From the NCBI GenBank assembly GCA_904384225.1, contig CAJFJV010000002.1, positions 1-64,000 on the forward strand: a stretch of 64,000 bases of DNA, written 5' to 3'. Shown here piece by piece: positions 36,917 to 46,056 of the stretch (its first letter is position 1; each line of letters starts with the position of its first letter). The position numbers and the translations under genes are program-made. The notes below the pieces were generated by a model, which was not told the origin of the DNA, made no database searches, and saw nothing but the letters and a program-made list of their open reading frames with translations. Source of the DNA: an uncultured Oscillospiraceae bacterium. GTDB lineage: Bacteria; Bacillota; Clostridia; Oscillospirales; Ruminococcaceae.

Positions 36917-38890
36917 TCATTCTTTGCGTTCTTGTGCGGCGGCATATTCTTCAATAATTGCAGCAAGACGCGTACGAGCCTGATGACAGTCCGTGTCTTT
37001 AATTTGCGCTCCAGCCATTGTATGATGGCCGCCGCCGCCCATTTTTTCCATAATTACTTGTACGTTAAACGCCCCCATAGAGCGGGCGGAGATATTCACG
37101 GTTCCGCCGTTGGCGTAAAGCACAAACGAGGCTTTCACCCCGCTGATATTTAAAAGCTCATCTGCCGCCTGAGGAGCAATAACACGCATGTCATCCCCGG
37201 AAGAATCACATACTGCGATAGCACAGCCGTGCAGTAGCTCCGCGCCGGAAACGATTTGCGCGCGGCGGCGATAGGAATCAATGGTTGAAGAGAAAAGCTC
37301 CCGTACCGAAATCGTATCCGCACCTAACCGTCGCAGATAAGCGGCAGCTTCAAACGTGCGGACGCCGGTTTTCATGACAAAATTTTTGGTATCCAGCATG
37401 ATGCCGGACAGCAGAGCCTCGGCTTCCGTGCGATTTAAACGGCATGCGTCGCCAAGATACTGGATCAATTCGGTCACCATTTCAGATGCGGAAGAAGCAA
37501 ACGGCTCATGATAGAAAATAACAGCATTGTCGATATGGTTGACCATTTTGCGGTGATGGTCGATGACAACGACCTGTTTGCAGCGCCGATAAATATCAGG
37601 GCTTTCAATCAAATCAACCGTATGGGTATCCGTAATAATCAAAAGGGTTTTGTCCATGACCAAATCTATAGCCGTTTCCGGAAGGCAAATCATATTTTGT
37701 TCTTTGTTTTCAACCAGACGGCGCACTAAGACATCGGCAAGATTGCGCCGTGAATCCAATACGATATAAGATTCCTTCCCAAGGCAGCGGCAGGCTTTCG
37801 CCAGACCAATAGCGGAACCAAGCGAATCAAGATCGGCAAAGCGATGCCCCATAACCAATACATTGTCGCTGCTTTTAATCAGTTCAGCTAAGGCGGAAGC
37901 TACAATACGCGTCTTAACTTTGGTCTGTTTTTCCACGCCTTTTGAAAAACCGCCGAAAAATTCATAGCCGGTTTTGGTTTTGACGGCAACCTGATCTCCA
38001 CCCCGGCCAAGAGCCATTTCCAAAGCCTGCCGCGCTTCGTTCTCAGCGCGGTGCAGCGTGTCGATGACTGGTGCCACGCCGATAGAGAGTGTAACCGGCG
38101 TCCTGTTTTCTGTTTCAACCGCGCGTACTTGATCCAGCACCTCAAAGCGGTTGCGGAACATTTTTTCAAGATCTTGCTGTTCTACTATCATGAGATAGCG
38201 GTCGTGGTCTGTCCGACGGATAAAACCAGTTGTACTGTCAGCAAAAGCCTGAATGGTATTGCGCACATCGTTTAATAATTTTAAGCGGTTGCCGTCGGCC
38301 TCTTTGCCAATGGTTTCTTCGTAATTGTCAATCAGCATTATCAGTACGACGGGGCGCCTGCGTTCCGACTCCTGCCGGATAAGCTCAAGCTTTGTGACGT
38401 CAACAAAATATAGCAGACAGAATGGCTGTTCACCTTCTGTTCTAAGCGTGTAGACCTCATAGTAGCCTTTGCCGCATTTTACGCGGTGCGGACTGCGTTC
38501 AAGCAAGTCGGAAAGATCTTCTTCAATAAGGGAGCGTAGCGCATAACCGAATATATCCTGTTTGTTATTTAAAACTGTTGCCCGGAACATTTCGTTATAC
38601 CAGACGATTTCGCCTTGCAGCGAGACCAGCAAAGAAGGAATGGGAAAATGGATCAGGCCGGCTTCGTTTCGGTCTGAAACCGCCTTCCCCATAGAGGTAA
38701 TAACCTTATGGAGATCCTGCTGGATCCGCCAGATCCGTACAGCCGCCAAAATATCAAGTAACAGTACGATCGGAGTAAAAATAAAAAACAAGAGCCGGTT
38801 GGCAAAAAACAACACACCGCACATCACCAAGCTAATGGCGATCAGCATGATATTCAACGGCCGAACCAGCCAAAAACGTTTCGGCTTCAC
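36917..38890 (-). CDS. gdpP: Cyclic-di-AMP phosphodiesterase (GdpP type)
   Basis: 657 residues: two N-terminal membrane helices (about 11-53), a PAS-like domain, a degenerate GGDEF domain, then DHH-DHHA1. Visible catalytic motifs are GHRFADLDSLGSA, VVIDHHRK and the DHHA1 motif GGGGHHTMAGAQ. Hydrolyses c-di-AMP and so sets potassium uptake and wall homeostasis. GTG start eight bases after AAGGAGGG. Order rnj-gdpP-rplI-dnaB is on one strand with short gaps. Confidence 0.94.
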   Translation of the reverse strand: MKPKRFWLVRPLNIMLIAISLVMCGVLFFANRLLFFIFTPIVLLLDILAAVRIWRIQQDLHKVITSMGKAVSDRNEAGLIHFPIPSLLVSLQGEIVWYNEMFRATVLNNKQDIFGYALRSLIEEDLSDLLERSPHRVKCGKGYYEVYTLRTEGEQPFCLLYFVDVTKLELIRQESERRRPVVLIMLIDNYEETIGKEADGNRLKLLNDVRNTIQAFADSTTGFIRRTDHDRYLMIVEQQDLEKMFRNRFEVLDQVRAVETENRTPVTLSIGVAPVIDTLHRAENEARQALEMALGRGGDQVAVKTKTGYEFFGGFSKGVEKQTKVKTRIVASALAELIKSSDNVLVMGHRFADLDSLGSAIGLAKACRCLGKESYIVLDSRRNLADVLVRRLVENKEQNMICLPETAIDLVMDKTLLIITDTHTVDLIESPDIYRRCKQVVVIDHHRKMVNHIDNAVIFYHEPFASSASEMVTELIQYLGDACRLNRTEAEALLSGIMLDTKNFVMKTGVRTFEAAAYLRRLGADTISVRELFSSTIDSYRRRAQIVSGAELLHGCAIAVCDSSGDDMRVIAPQAADELLNISGVKASFVLYANGGTVNISARSMGAFNVQVIMEKMGGGGHHTMAGAQIKDTDCHQARTRLAAIIEEYAAAQERKE

Positions 38891-38917
38891 TGCAGCAACC
38901 CTCCTTTAGGCAATCTG

Positions 38918-40876
38918 TCAGACTTCCATGATGATCGGCAGGATCATAGGACTGCGTTTGGTCTTTTTATAGATATAATTAGACAGCGCGTCTTTTATAC
39001 CGGTTTTAATTCCGCCCCAGTCACGCACATCTGCGGCAAAACATTGATCAATTACGTTGCGTACGACTTGCCGTGCGTCTGTCATCAGCCCTTCTGCCTC
39101 GCGTACATAAACGAAACCGCGGGAAATAATATCCGGGCCGGCCAAAAGCGTGCTGGTAGCCTTTTCAATTGTCAAAACAACAATAATCAAACCGTCTTGG
39201 GCCAAATGCTGACGGTCGCGCAGAACGATGGTGCCGACGTCGCCAACACCCAGACCGTCCACCAAAACACGTCCCGCAGGGACCGTTTCTCCTTTTTTCA
39301 TTTCATCAGCCGTAAGCTCCAGTACCTGGCCAATATCTCCGATATAGATATGATCCTGTGGGATTCCCATGGTCTCAGCGAGTTTAGCGTGTGCTCGCAG
39401 ATGCTTATATTCTCCATGCACCGGCATGAAAAACTTGGGCTTTGTAATGGCCATAACCAATGCCAGTTCATCCTGGCAGGCATGCCCGGAGACATGCACC
39501 TCATACATAGCCTCATACACCACTTCCGCGCCGAGACGCAGCAAATCGTTTACAACGCGTGTGACATGTTTTTCATTACCCGGGATAGGGGTTGCAGAAA
39601 TAATGATGAAATCGCGTGAAGATACGTTTACCTTTCGATGATCGCCGCTTGCCATACGGGAGAGCGCCGACATCGGCTCCCCTTGGCTGCCGGTAGTGAT
39701 GACGACAAGCTGCTCCTCTGGATAGCGGGAAAGCTGATCGATATCAATCAAAAGCCCTTCCGGTGCGGTTAAATAACCAAGCTCCATTGCGACGGAAACA
39801 ACGTTTTCCATGCTTCTGCCGGAAACGGCAACTTTACGCCCATAGCGTTCTGCAACGGAAAGAATTTGCTGAATACGATGGATATTGGATGAGAACGAAG
39901 CGATGATGATCCGCCGTCCCTCCGCACGATTGAACAGGCCCTCAAAAGAACGGCCGACTTTGCGTTCACTGGGGGTAGCACCAGGACGCTCTGCATTTGT
40001 CGAATCGGAAAGAAGGCACAATACTCCTTTTTCCCCAAGCTCAGCTAAACGGGCAAGATCCATCATCCCGCCTTCAATGGGGGTATAGTCAATTTTAAAA
40101 TCCCCTGTTTGGATGATAATGCCTGCGGGAGAATGGACGACAATGCCCATTGCATCCGGGATAGAATGATTCACGTGGATGAATTCCACCTTCATACAGC
40201 CCATCTGCACTGTTTGACGCGGGCTTACCACAAACAGCTTTGCCGAGGAAAGAAGACCGTGTTCCTTCAGTTTTCCTTTGATTAAGCCAATCGCAAGAGG
40301 CGAGGCATAGATCGGAAGGTCAAAGCGCTTCAAAAGATAAGGGATAGCGCCGATATGATCCTCATGGCCATGGGTAATGACGATCCCCTTGATTTTTTTT
40401 ATATTGTCCTCTATAAAAGTAAAATCAGGGATGACAAGGTCAACGCCCAACATATCTGCATCTGGAAAGGCCAGGCCGCAATCGACGATAAACATATCGT
40501 TTTGGCATTCGTAGAGTGTCATGTTTTTCCCAATTTCATTGAGCCCGCCAAGCGGAATGATTCGAATTGGGATCTTTTTTGCAGAGGAACGCGGCTTTGC
40601 AGCCTGTCGGCGTGTATTGGTACGCTGCGGGCTTTTTTGTGCGTTATAGTATGACTGAACATTGGGATATTTTGTCCCGCGCCCGTTTTCATCCGCGCTT
40701 TTGGCACTTGCTGTTTTAGAAGCTGCGCTCAGCTCTTTCATAAGTTCATCCGGCTTAAAAGGCACGTTTTGCCTCCTGCGCGAAGCCTGTGTACGAGGCT
40801 TTGCCTTTTTTTTCGGCGCAGGTTCCTGTAAAGTGTAGTCCATATCCAATGGCTTTGTTGCTGTTTCTTTCCGCAA
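38918..40876 (-). CDS. rnj: Ribonuclease J with long basic N-terminal extension
   Basis: 652 residues versus about 555 in the family. Residues 1-100 are a low-complexity Lys/Arg/Ala/Ser-rich extension; the catalytic metallo-beta-lactamase/beta-CASP part starts at about 103 (IPIRIIPLGGLNEIGKNM) and has HGHEDH at 169-174, DSTNAERPG and the late HVSGHACQDEL. It is a 5' exonuclease and endonuclease in mRNA decay and rRNA maturation. TTG start with GAGGG seven bases before it; an in-frame ATG at codon 12 is possible. First gene of the minus-strand housekeeping block. Confidence 0.93.
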   Translation of the reverse strand: MRKETATKPLDMDYTLQEPAPKKKAKPRTQASRRRQNVPFKPDELMKELSAASKTASAKSADENGRGTKYPNVQSYYNAQKSPQRTNTRRQAAKPRSSAKKIPIRIIPLGGLNEIGKNMTLYECQNDMFIVDCGLAFPDADMLGVDLVIPDFTFIEDNIKKIKGIVITHGHEDHIGAIPYLLKRFDLPIYASPLAIGLIKGKLKEHGLLSSAKLFVVSPRQTVQMGCMKVEFIHVNHSIPDAMGIVVHSPAGIIIQTGDFKIDYTPIEGGMMDLARLAELGEKGVLCLLSDSTNAERPGATPSERKVGRSFEGLFNRAEGRRIIIASFSSNIHRIQQILSVAERYGRKVAVSGRSMENVVSVAMELGYLTAPEGLLIDIDQLSRYPEEQLVVITTGSQGEPMSALSRMASGDHRKVNVSSRDFIIISATPIPGNEKHVTRVVNDLLRLGAEVVYEAMYEVHVSGHACQDELALVMAITKPKFFMPVHGEYKHLRAHAKLAETMGIPQDHIYIGDIGQVLELTADEMKKGETVPAGRVLVDGLGVGDVGTIVLRDRQHLAQDGLIIVVLTIEKATSTLLAGPDIISRGFVYVREAEGLMTDARQVVRNVIDQCFAADVRDWGGIKTGIKDALSNYIYKKTKRSPMILPIIMEV

Positions 40877-40925
40877 TGCTTTTCCCTCACTTCGGTTGTG
40901 TTAGGGCAATTTAGGCCAAACCACC

Positions 40926-40955
40926 AAAACCGACTTTTTCAGCAGAGAAAGTCGG
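40926..40955 (-). terminator. Possible attenuator in the rnj leader
   Basis: On the minus strand CCGACTTT (40955-40948) pairs with AAAGTCGG (40937-40930), followed by TTTT. The leader from the promoter at 41107-41135 is about 220 bases long, so this hairpin could attenuate rnj transcription or shield its 5' end. Confidence 0.45.
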
Positions 40956-41106
40956 CGCCCTTTATGTAATGTATCGTTCAAAAAATCCGCCCGCATACGG
41001 TGCGGTCAGCCGAGTGATGCAGCCGCTTTTACTTTCCGTTCCTAATTATGCGGCACATACTTTAATCTCAGTTTAATCTGCTTTCCGTACATCCATTTGT
41101 CCTTTT

Positions 41107-41135
41107 ATTGTAAAGCAAATATCTTGCCATGTCAA
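41107..41135 (-). promoter_or_regulatory. Promoter of the rnj-gdpP-rplI-dnaB-tilS-hpt-ftsH block
   Basis: On the minus strand TTGACA (41135-41130), 17 bases, TACAAT (41112-41107). Same box sequences and spacing as the ATPase riboswitch promoter. Confidence 0.75.
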
Positions 41136-41294
41136 GCCGTACGGCCTGCTTGGAGAGCAGAAAAATGCACAACGGCTTTAAAAGGCATCGGCAACAGTGC
41201 TGCCAAATTTCTAAAAAGGCCCTTCCCTTTTTCTTGCCCGTATGCTACGATGAGGCTGCGAAGATGCAAGTTTGTTTCGGAAAGGATGAGCTTG

Positions 41295-43226
41295 ATGAGA
41301 AGATATCCTGTTTTGTTGAAAGATGTCCAACTGGATGATTCGTTTTTTACAAAGTATGCGGATCTTGTCCGCCGCGAGGTAATCCCTTATCAGTGGGAGG
41401 CGTTGAATGACCGGATACCTGGTGCGGAAAAAAGCGGTTGCATACATAATTTTCAAATTGCGGCGGGAGAAGCACAAGGGGCGTTTATCGGCTTTGTCTT
41501 TCAGGACAGCGATCTTGCCAAATGGCTGGAAGCTGTTTCATATTCACTTCAGCAATATCCTGACCCTGAATTAGAGAAAACGGCCGATGAAGTGATCGAT
41601 CTGATTGGGCGTGCGCAGCAGCAGGACGGGTATGTTGATACCTATTTTATTGTAAAGGAACCGGAAAACCGTTTTCGGAATTTTAGGGACTGCCATGAAC
41701 TTTACTGCTGCGGGCATTTGACGGAAGCCGCCGTTGCTTACTACCGTGCTACGGGAAAACCCCGCCTGCTTGAAATTGCAAAACGGTTTATTGACTGTAT
41801 CAGCAGCAGGGTTGGAACGGAGGAGGGAAAACTGCCCGCTTACCCTGGGCATGAAGAATTGGAGCTGGCATTGATAAAGCTTTTTGAGGTCACGGGAGAT
41901 ACAAAGTATCAACAGCTTGCATCTTATTTCATTGAAGAGCGTGGTCAGGCTCCCCATTTTTTTGAAAAAGAGCGGGCTTTGCGCGGCGACACCTTTTACT
42001 TTGAAGGGAATGACCGGCAGCCAGAACGCTATTTCCAGTCGCATTCGCCGGTTAGAGAACAGAAAGAAGCGGTTGGCCATGCGGTGCGCGCCGTTTATCT
42101 ATATACGGCAATGGCCGATATTGCGATGCGAACCAATGATGAAAGCTTAAAAACGGCATGCCGTACATTATTCCGTTCCATCTGTGACAAGCGTATGTAT
42201 ATTACGGGCGGAATTGGTTCGACTGTCGAGGGGGAAGCGTTTACCTTTGATTACGATTTGCCGAATGATACAAATTATGCGGAATCCTGCGCGTCAATTG
42301 GACTGATTTTTTTCTGCCGTCGCATGCTGGAAATGGACGGGGAAGCACAGTATGCAGAGGTAATGGAACGCGCCCTGTATAACAATGTACTGGCCGGGAT
42401 AGCACTCGACGGGAAATCTTTTTTCTATGTAAATCCGCTTGAAGTTTTTCCCGAAGCGAACCGCATGGATCCGCACAAAGCACATATTAAGGCGGTTCGG
42501 CAAAAATGGTTTTCCTGCGCCTGCTGTCCGCCAAATATTGCGCGGCTGCTGGCTTCTTTGCCGGAATATATCTATCAAACGGATGAAACAGGCTTCACTG
42601 TGAATCTCTTTATTGGATCTTCCGCGTCATTTAGAGGCGGGAAGATCATACAAAAGAGCGCTGTCCCCAACAGCGGGGACATTTCCCTGACCGTCTCGCT
42701 CCCGCAAGAAGAGCATTTTACCCTACGGGTACGCAAGCCGGAATGGAGCGGTGAATGCACGGTAACGGTAAACGGGAAACCTTTTATGCCCGAAATCAAA
42801 AATGGGTATTTTTGTATTGCACGAGTGTTCCGTGATGGGGATCAGATTTGTTTCAACATGGAGATGCCGGTACGCCGCGTTTATGCCAATCTTCATGTGA
42901 GGGAAAACATAGGAAAAACGGCGGTAATGCGCGGGCCGTTGGTTTATTGCTTAGAGGAAAAAGATAATGGAGGCCAGCTGCATCTTTTGGCTTTGCCAAA
43001 GCGGGCGTGCTTTGCGGAAAAAGCAGGAGAAGGATTGTTTGCCGGAGTAACACTCTTGGAGACGCAGGGCCTGCGCCTTTTGGCGCCGGACGGAGAGCCG
43101 CTTTACACGTCGTCGCCGGATGTACAGACGGAGGTGCAGAAGCTTTCGTTCATACCCTATTTCTGCTGGGCCAATCGCGGGGAAAATGAGATGCTGGTGT
43201 GGATACGCGAGCCATCGCTTTTTTAA
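41295..43226 (+). CDS. Glycoside hydrolase family 127 beta-L-arabinofuranosidase-like enzyme
   Basis: 643 residues of the former DUF1680 family. The (alpha/alpha)6 barrel carries the zinc-binding Cys cluster in FSCACCPPN, whose last cysteine is the nucleophile in characterised members; the family motifs FITGGIGS (here ITGGIGSTVEGEAF) and YAESCASIGLIFF are present. A C-terminal beta-sandwich follows. No signal peptide. AAAGG at 41281-41285 is nine bases before the ATG at 41295; the open frame extends upstream to 41097 without a better start. Stands alone between two housekeeping units. Confidence 0.92.
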   Translation: MRRYPVLLKDVQLDDSFFTKYADLVRREVIPYQWEALNDRIPGAEKSGCIHNFQIAAGEAQGAFIGFVFQDSDLAKWLEAVSYSLQQYPDPELEKTADEVIDLIGRAQQQDGYVDTYFIVKEPENRFRNFRDCHELYCCGHLTEAAVAYYRATGKPRLLEIAKRFIDCISSRVGTEEGKLPAYPGHEELELALIKLFEVTGDTKYQQLASYFIEERGQAPHFFEKERALRGDTFYFEGNDRQPERYFQSHSPVREQKEAVGHAVRAVYLYTAMADIAMRTNDESLKTACRTLFRSICDKRMYITGGIGSTVEGEAFTFDYDLPNDTNYAESCASIGLIFFCRRMLEMDGEAQYAEVMERALYNNVLAGIALDGKSFFYVNPLEVFPEANRMDPHKAHIKAVRQKWFSCACCPPNIARLLASLPEYIYQTDETGFTVNLFIGSSASFRGGKIIQKSAVPNSGDISLTVSLPQEEHFTLRVRKPEWSGECTVTVNGKPFMPEIKNGYFCIARVFRDGDQICFNMEMPVRRVYANLHVRENIGKTAVMRGPLVYCLEEKDNGGQLHLLALPKRACFAEKAGEGLFAGVTLLETQGLRLLAPDGEPLYTSSPDVQTEVQKLSFIPYFCWANRGENEMLVWIREPSLF

Positions 43227-43331
43227 AATCCATTTTCTCCTTTCCTTTTGGCGGCGCCTGTGCTATACTAAGGAAAAAGCTTTTTGGAGAAGTTTTGCCG
43301 GAAGCTTTAGCGCTTTTAGGAGAAGGGACGT

Positions 43332-44792
43332 ATGACGAACAACTACGATGTTATTATCATGGGCGGCGGCGTCGCAGGCCTTTATGCGGTACTGAATTTG
43401 GAGCCGGATCTGCGTGTTTTGCTGTTGTCGAAACGGGAACTCACGTTGAGTAATTCCAATTTGGCACAAGGAGGGATTGCAGCAGTATTCGACACCGCGC
43501 ATGACAGCGTCCAAAAGCATATCAACGATACACTGGTGGCCGGCGGCTTCCGCAATAATCGGAAGGCGGTCGAAATTTTAGCTACAGAGGGGCCGCGTGA
43601 TGTACAGCGCTTGATAGAGCTTGGAGTGGACTTCGACCGCACGGATACAGGGGAACCGCACTTGACTTTAGAAGGCGGGCATACCCGTGCGCGCATTTTA
43701 CATCATAAGGATTGCACCGGAAAAGAAATTGTAGAAAAACTTATTGCAAACGTCAAAAAGCAAAAAAATGTGACGGTTTTAGAGAATCATGTCGTTTGCG
43801 ACATCTGTAAGACAAGCAACACCTTTCATTTGGATGTCTTAGATGAAAACGGTACGCATACCGTGTATCATTCCCATTTTTTGGTCATCGCGTCAGGCGG
43901 CATAGGAAGAGTTTATGAATATACGACAAATTCCGCGATTGCAACAGGCGACGGGATCGCACTCGCTTACCGTATGGGCGCGGCGATCCGTAACCTGCAT
44001 TATATTCAATTCCATCCTACAGCATTTGCAAATAAGAAAACACGTGAATGTTTTTTAGTGTCTGAGAGTGTGCGCGGGGAAGGGGCTTATCTTCTAAATT
44101 GTAACGGGGAGCGATTTATGCAGGAATACGACGAACGCCTTGAGTTAGCGCCAAGAGATGTCGTTTCCCGTTCCATCATGGAAGAGGCAAAACGGACGGG
44201 CTCCGATCATTTTTATCTTGATATCACCCATAAGGATCCGGATTTTATTCGTGGGCGCTTCCCTTTGATTTATGGAAACCTTTTAAAAGAAGGGTATGAC
44301 ATGACAAAGGAAAGAATCCCTGTTTTCCCCTGTCAGCATTATTTGATGGGCGGCATTAATGTGGATATCAATTCCAAGACGTCAATTGACGGCATGTATG
44401 CCTGCGGTGAATGTTCCCATACCGGCGTACACGGCGGGAATCGTCTTGCGAGCAATTCCCTGCTGGAAGGCGTGGTGTTTTCGCGCCGTTGTGCGGCGGA
44501 AATCAATATGCTGGCGAAATGCTGCCCACCGGATTTTGAAGATTATGCTTTTTCGAAACCGGAAGCAGCCGGGCAAATCCCGCACGGAATCCGTACGGAA
44601 ACCCGTGCAATTATGCAGAAAGCTTATTTTGTAACACCGGACCGGACGGCGGCAAAAGAAGGTTTTGAGCGCATCTGTAAATTGAAAGAGCAGCTTGACA
44701 ACGCTGCGTATGAAGTAAACCGCGACTATGTAGAGGCAAGAAGCCTTGTTACAGTGGCCTACATTATTTTGAAGGAAGTTATAGAAGAATAA
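43332..44792 (+). CDS. nadB: L-aspartate oxidase
   Basis: 486 residues: FAD dinucleotide-binding GGGVAGLYAVLNL at the N-terminus, SNLAQGGIAAVF, LEGGHTRARILHH, and the catalytic-domain segment HYLMGGINVD followed by CGECSHTGVHGGNRLASNS. Oxidises L-aspartate to iminoaspartate for NAD synthesis. A -10-like TATACT at 43264-43269 lies upstream. Followed by nadC after 12 bases; no nadA is next to it. Confidence 0.95.
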   Translation: MTNNYDVIIMGGGVAGLYAVLNLEPDLRVLLLSKRELTLSNSNLAQGGIAAVFDTAHDSVQKHINDTLVAGGFRNNRKAVEILATEGPRDVQRLIELGVDFDRTDTGEPHLTLEGGHTRARILHHKDCTGKEIVEKLIANVKKQKNVTVLENHVVCDICKTSNTFHLDVLDENGTHTVYHSHFLVIASGGIGRVYEYTTNSAIATGDGIALAYRMGAAIRNLHYIQFHPTAFANKKTRECFLVSESVRGEGAYLLNCNGERFMQEYDERLELAPRDVVSRSIMEEAKRTGSDHFYLDITHKDPDFIRGRFPLIYGNLLKEGYDMTKERIPVFPCQHYLMGGINVDINSKTSIDGMYACGECSHTGVHGGNRLASNSLLEGVVFSRRCAAEINMLAKCCPPDFEDYAFSKPEAAGQIPHGIRTETRAIMQKAYFVTPDRTAAKEGFERICKLKEQLDNAAYEVNRDYVEARSLVTVAYIILKEVIEE

Positions 44793-44807
44793 AAGGAGGA
44801 CAGTGTG

Positions 44808-45644
44808 ATGGTTTTGCCGCAGTTTTATGTAGATGATTTGATTAAGCGCGCTGTGATAGAAGATATAAACTATGTCGATGTGACAACCGACTATCTGGTT
44901 GATGAAAACAATAGGACATCAGCTAAACTGATTGCAAAAGATGAAGGGATACTGGCCGGAATAGACGTGGCGCTTCGTGTTTTTACCCTTTTGGACGCAG
45001 ACACGGCCTTTGAGATCTTGAAGCATGATGGGGACAGCGTAGTTAAAGGAGACGTAATTGCACGGATTTCTGGTAAGACACGCGTTCTATTAAAAGGCGA
45101 ACGTACGGCATTGAACCTTTTGCAGCATATGAGCGGCATTGCAACCATGACAAACCGCTGTGTTAAGCTGGTCGAGGGTACAAATGCTGAAATTACGGAT
45201 ACCAGAAAAACGCTGCCCGGATTGCGTGCACTGCAGAAATATGCTGTAGTATGCGGAGGCGGAAAAAATCATCGCTTTAATTTAAGCGACGGCGCTATGC
45301 TGAAGGATAATCACATCGATGCTTATGGGTCGCTGACTGGCGCAGTGGCCGCATTGCGTAAAAAAATAGGGCATATGGTAAAAATAGAAGTTGAAACCCG
45401 GACACTTGAGGAATTGGATGAAGCGCTGTCGGCAGGAGTAGATGTCATTATGCTGGACAATATGGATTGCGACACAATGCAAGAAGCGGTTCGGCGTACC
45501 AATGGGAGAGCGCTGTTAGAGGCATCGGGAAACATTACACAGGAAAACATTCGTCAGGTAGCGGCATGCGGTGTGGATATCATTTCGCTTGGTGCGCTGA
45601 CACATTCTGTAAAATGTTTCGATATTTCTATGCGCATTGGTTAA
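44808..45644 (+). CDS. nadC: Nicotinate-nucleotide pyrophosphorylase (quinolinate phosphoribosyltransferase)
   Basis: 278 residues with DTRKTLPGLRALQKYAV and GGGKNHRFNLSDGAMLKDNH, the family signature, and VDVIMLDNMD, LEASGNI. Turns quinolinate and PRPP into nicotinate mononucleotide. ATG at 44808 is seven bases after AGGAGGA; the GTG one codon earlier is closer than usual. Confidence 0.96.
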   Translation: MVLPQFYVDDLIKRAVIEDINYVDVTTDYLVDENNRTSAKLIAKDEGILAGIDVALRVFTLLDADTAFEILKHDGDSVVKGDVIARISGKTRVLLKGERTALNLLQHMSGIATMTNRCVKLVEGTNAEITDTRKTLPGLRALQKYAVVCGGGKNHRFNLSDGAMLKDNHIDAYGSLTGAVAALRKKIGHMVKIEVETRTLEELDEALSAGVDVIMLDNMDCDTMQEAVRRTNGRALLEASGNITQENIRQVAACGVDIISLGALTHSVKCFDISMRIG

Positions 45645-45694
45645 ACATCTGACACATTTACCTAAATAGCCTGTATGTTTGAGAAAAATTTCCG

Positions 45695-45723
45695 TTGACG
45701 AAAAGGAAATAATCGGATATACT
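45695..45723 (+). promoter_or_regulatory. Promoter of a candidate small RNA
   Basis: TTGACG at 45695-45700, 17 bases, TATACT at 45718-45723. It lies 50 bases after nadC and points into a non-coding stretch that ends in a terminator at 45838-45878. Confidence 0.75.
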
Positions 45724-45729
45724 GAATAT

Positions 45730-45879
45730 GTTGTTTCGGTTGTATATGATTTTTGCCGTATGTCGGAATCCGGCAGGATCAGTACACCGTTATCTCCCAA
45801 TGTGGCAAAGGCTGTTCTCCCAATCGGTCTTTGCTTTGAAAAGCAGAGGATTTCCCCAATCCCCTGCTTTTCTTTTTTA
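45730..45879 (+). ncRNA. Candidate small regulatory RNA with three C-rich segments
   Basis: About 150 bases between a good promoter and an intrinsic terminator, without a credible ORF. TCTCCCAAT occurs twice (45793-45801 and 45816-45824) and a related TTCCCCAAT (45852-45860) places four C in the loop of the terminator hairpin. ACCG (45786-45789) can pair with CGGT (45825-45828), leaving the first two copies in a loop. Repeated unpaired UCCC segments are typical of Firmicutes sRNAs that pair with Shine-Dalgarno sequences (RsaE/RsaOG class). Structure and promoter are seen; the function is inference. Confidence 0.6.
45838..45878 (+). terminator. Terminator of the candidate small RNA
   Basis: GAAAAGCAGAGGATT (45838-45852) pairs with AATCCCCTGCTTTTC (45858-45872), one mismatch, loop TCCCC, followed by TTTTTT. 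Confidence 0.85.
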
Positions 45880-45912
45880 TATGTTGTCACATATATGGAT
45901 AGGTGCTGCATA

Positions 45913-45966
45913 CTATGAAAACAGAACAAGGGCGTTCATCTGAACGCCCTTGTTCTGTTTTCATAG
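45913..45966. terminator. 26-bp perfect inverted repeat upstream of asnB
   Basis: Bases 45913-45938 are exactly complementary to 45941-45966, with a 2-base loop (TC). Core arms: AACAAGGGCGTTCA / TGAACGCCCTTGTT. No long T-run follows beyond the TTTT inside the arm. It could be a second terminator or a leader hairpin of asnB. Confidence 0.7.
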
Positions 45967-46056
45967 AGTGGGAATAAAAAGAGTTCCCGAAGGATCGCCT
46001 TGTTCCTGCCGCTGTCAGGCATCCGGTTTTGTTTGCAGCGGCGGAATGGAGGATAT

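Noticed and set aside
45724-46056. T-box riboswitch upstream of asnB
   Set aside because: No T-box (AGGGUGGNACCGCG-like) sequence or specifier stem is present; the hairpins seen do not fit the class.
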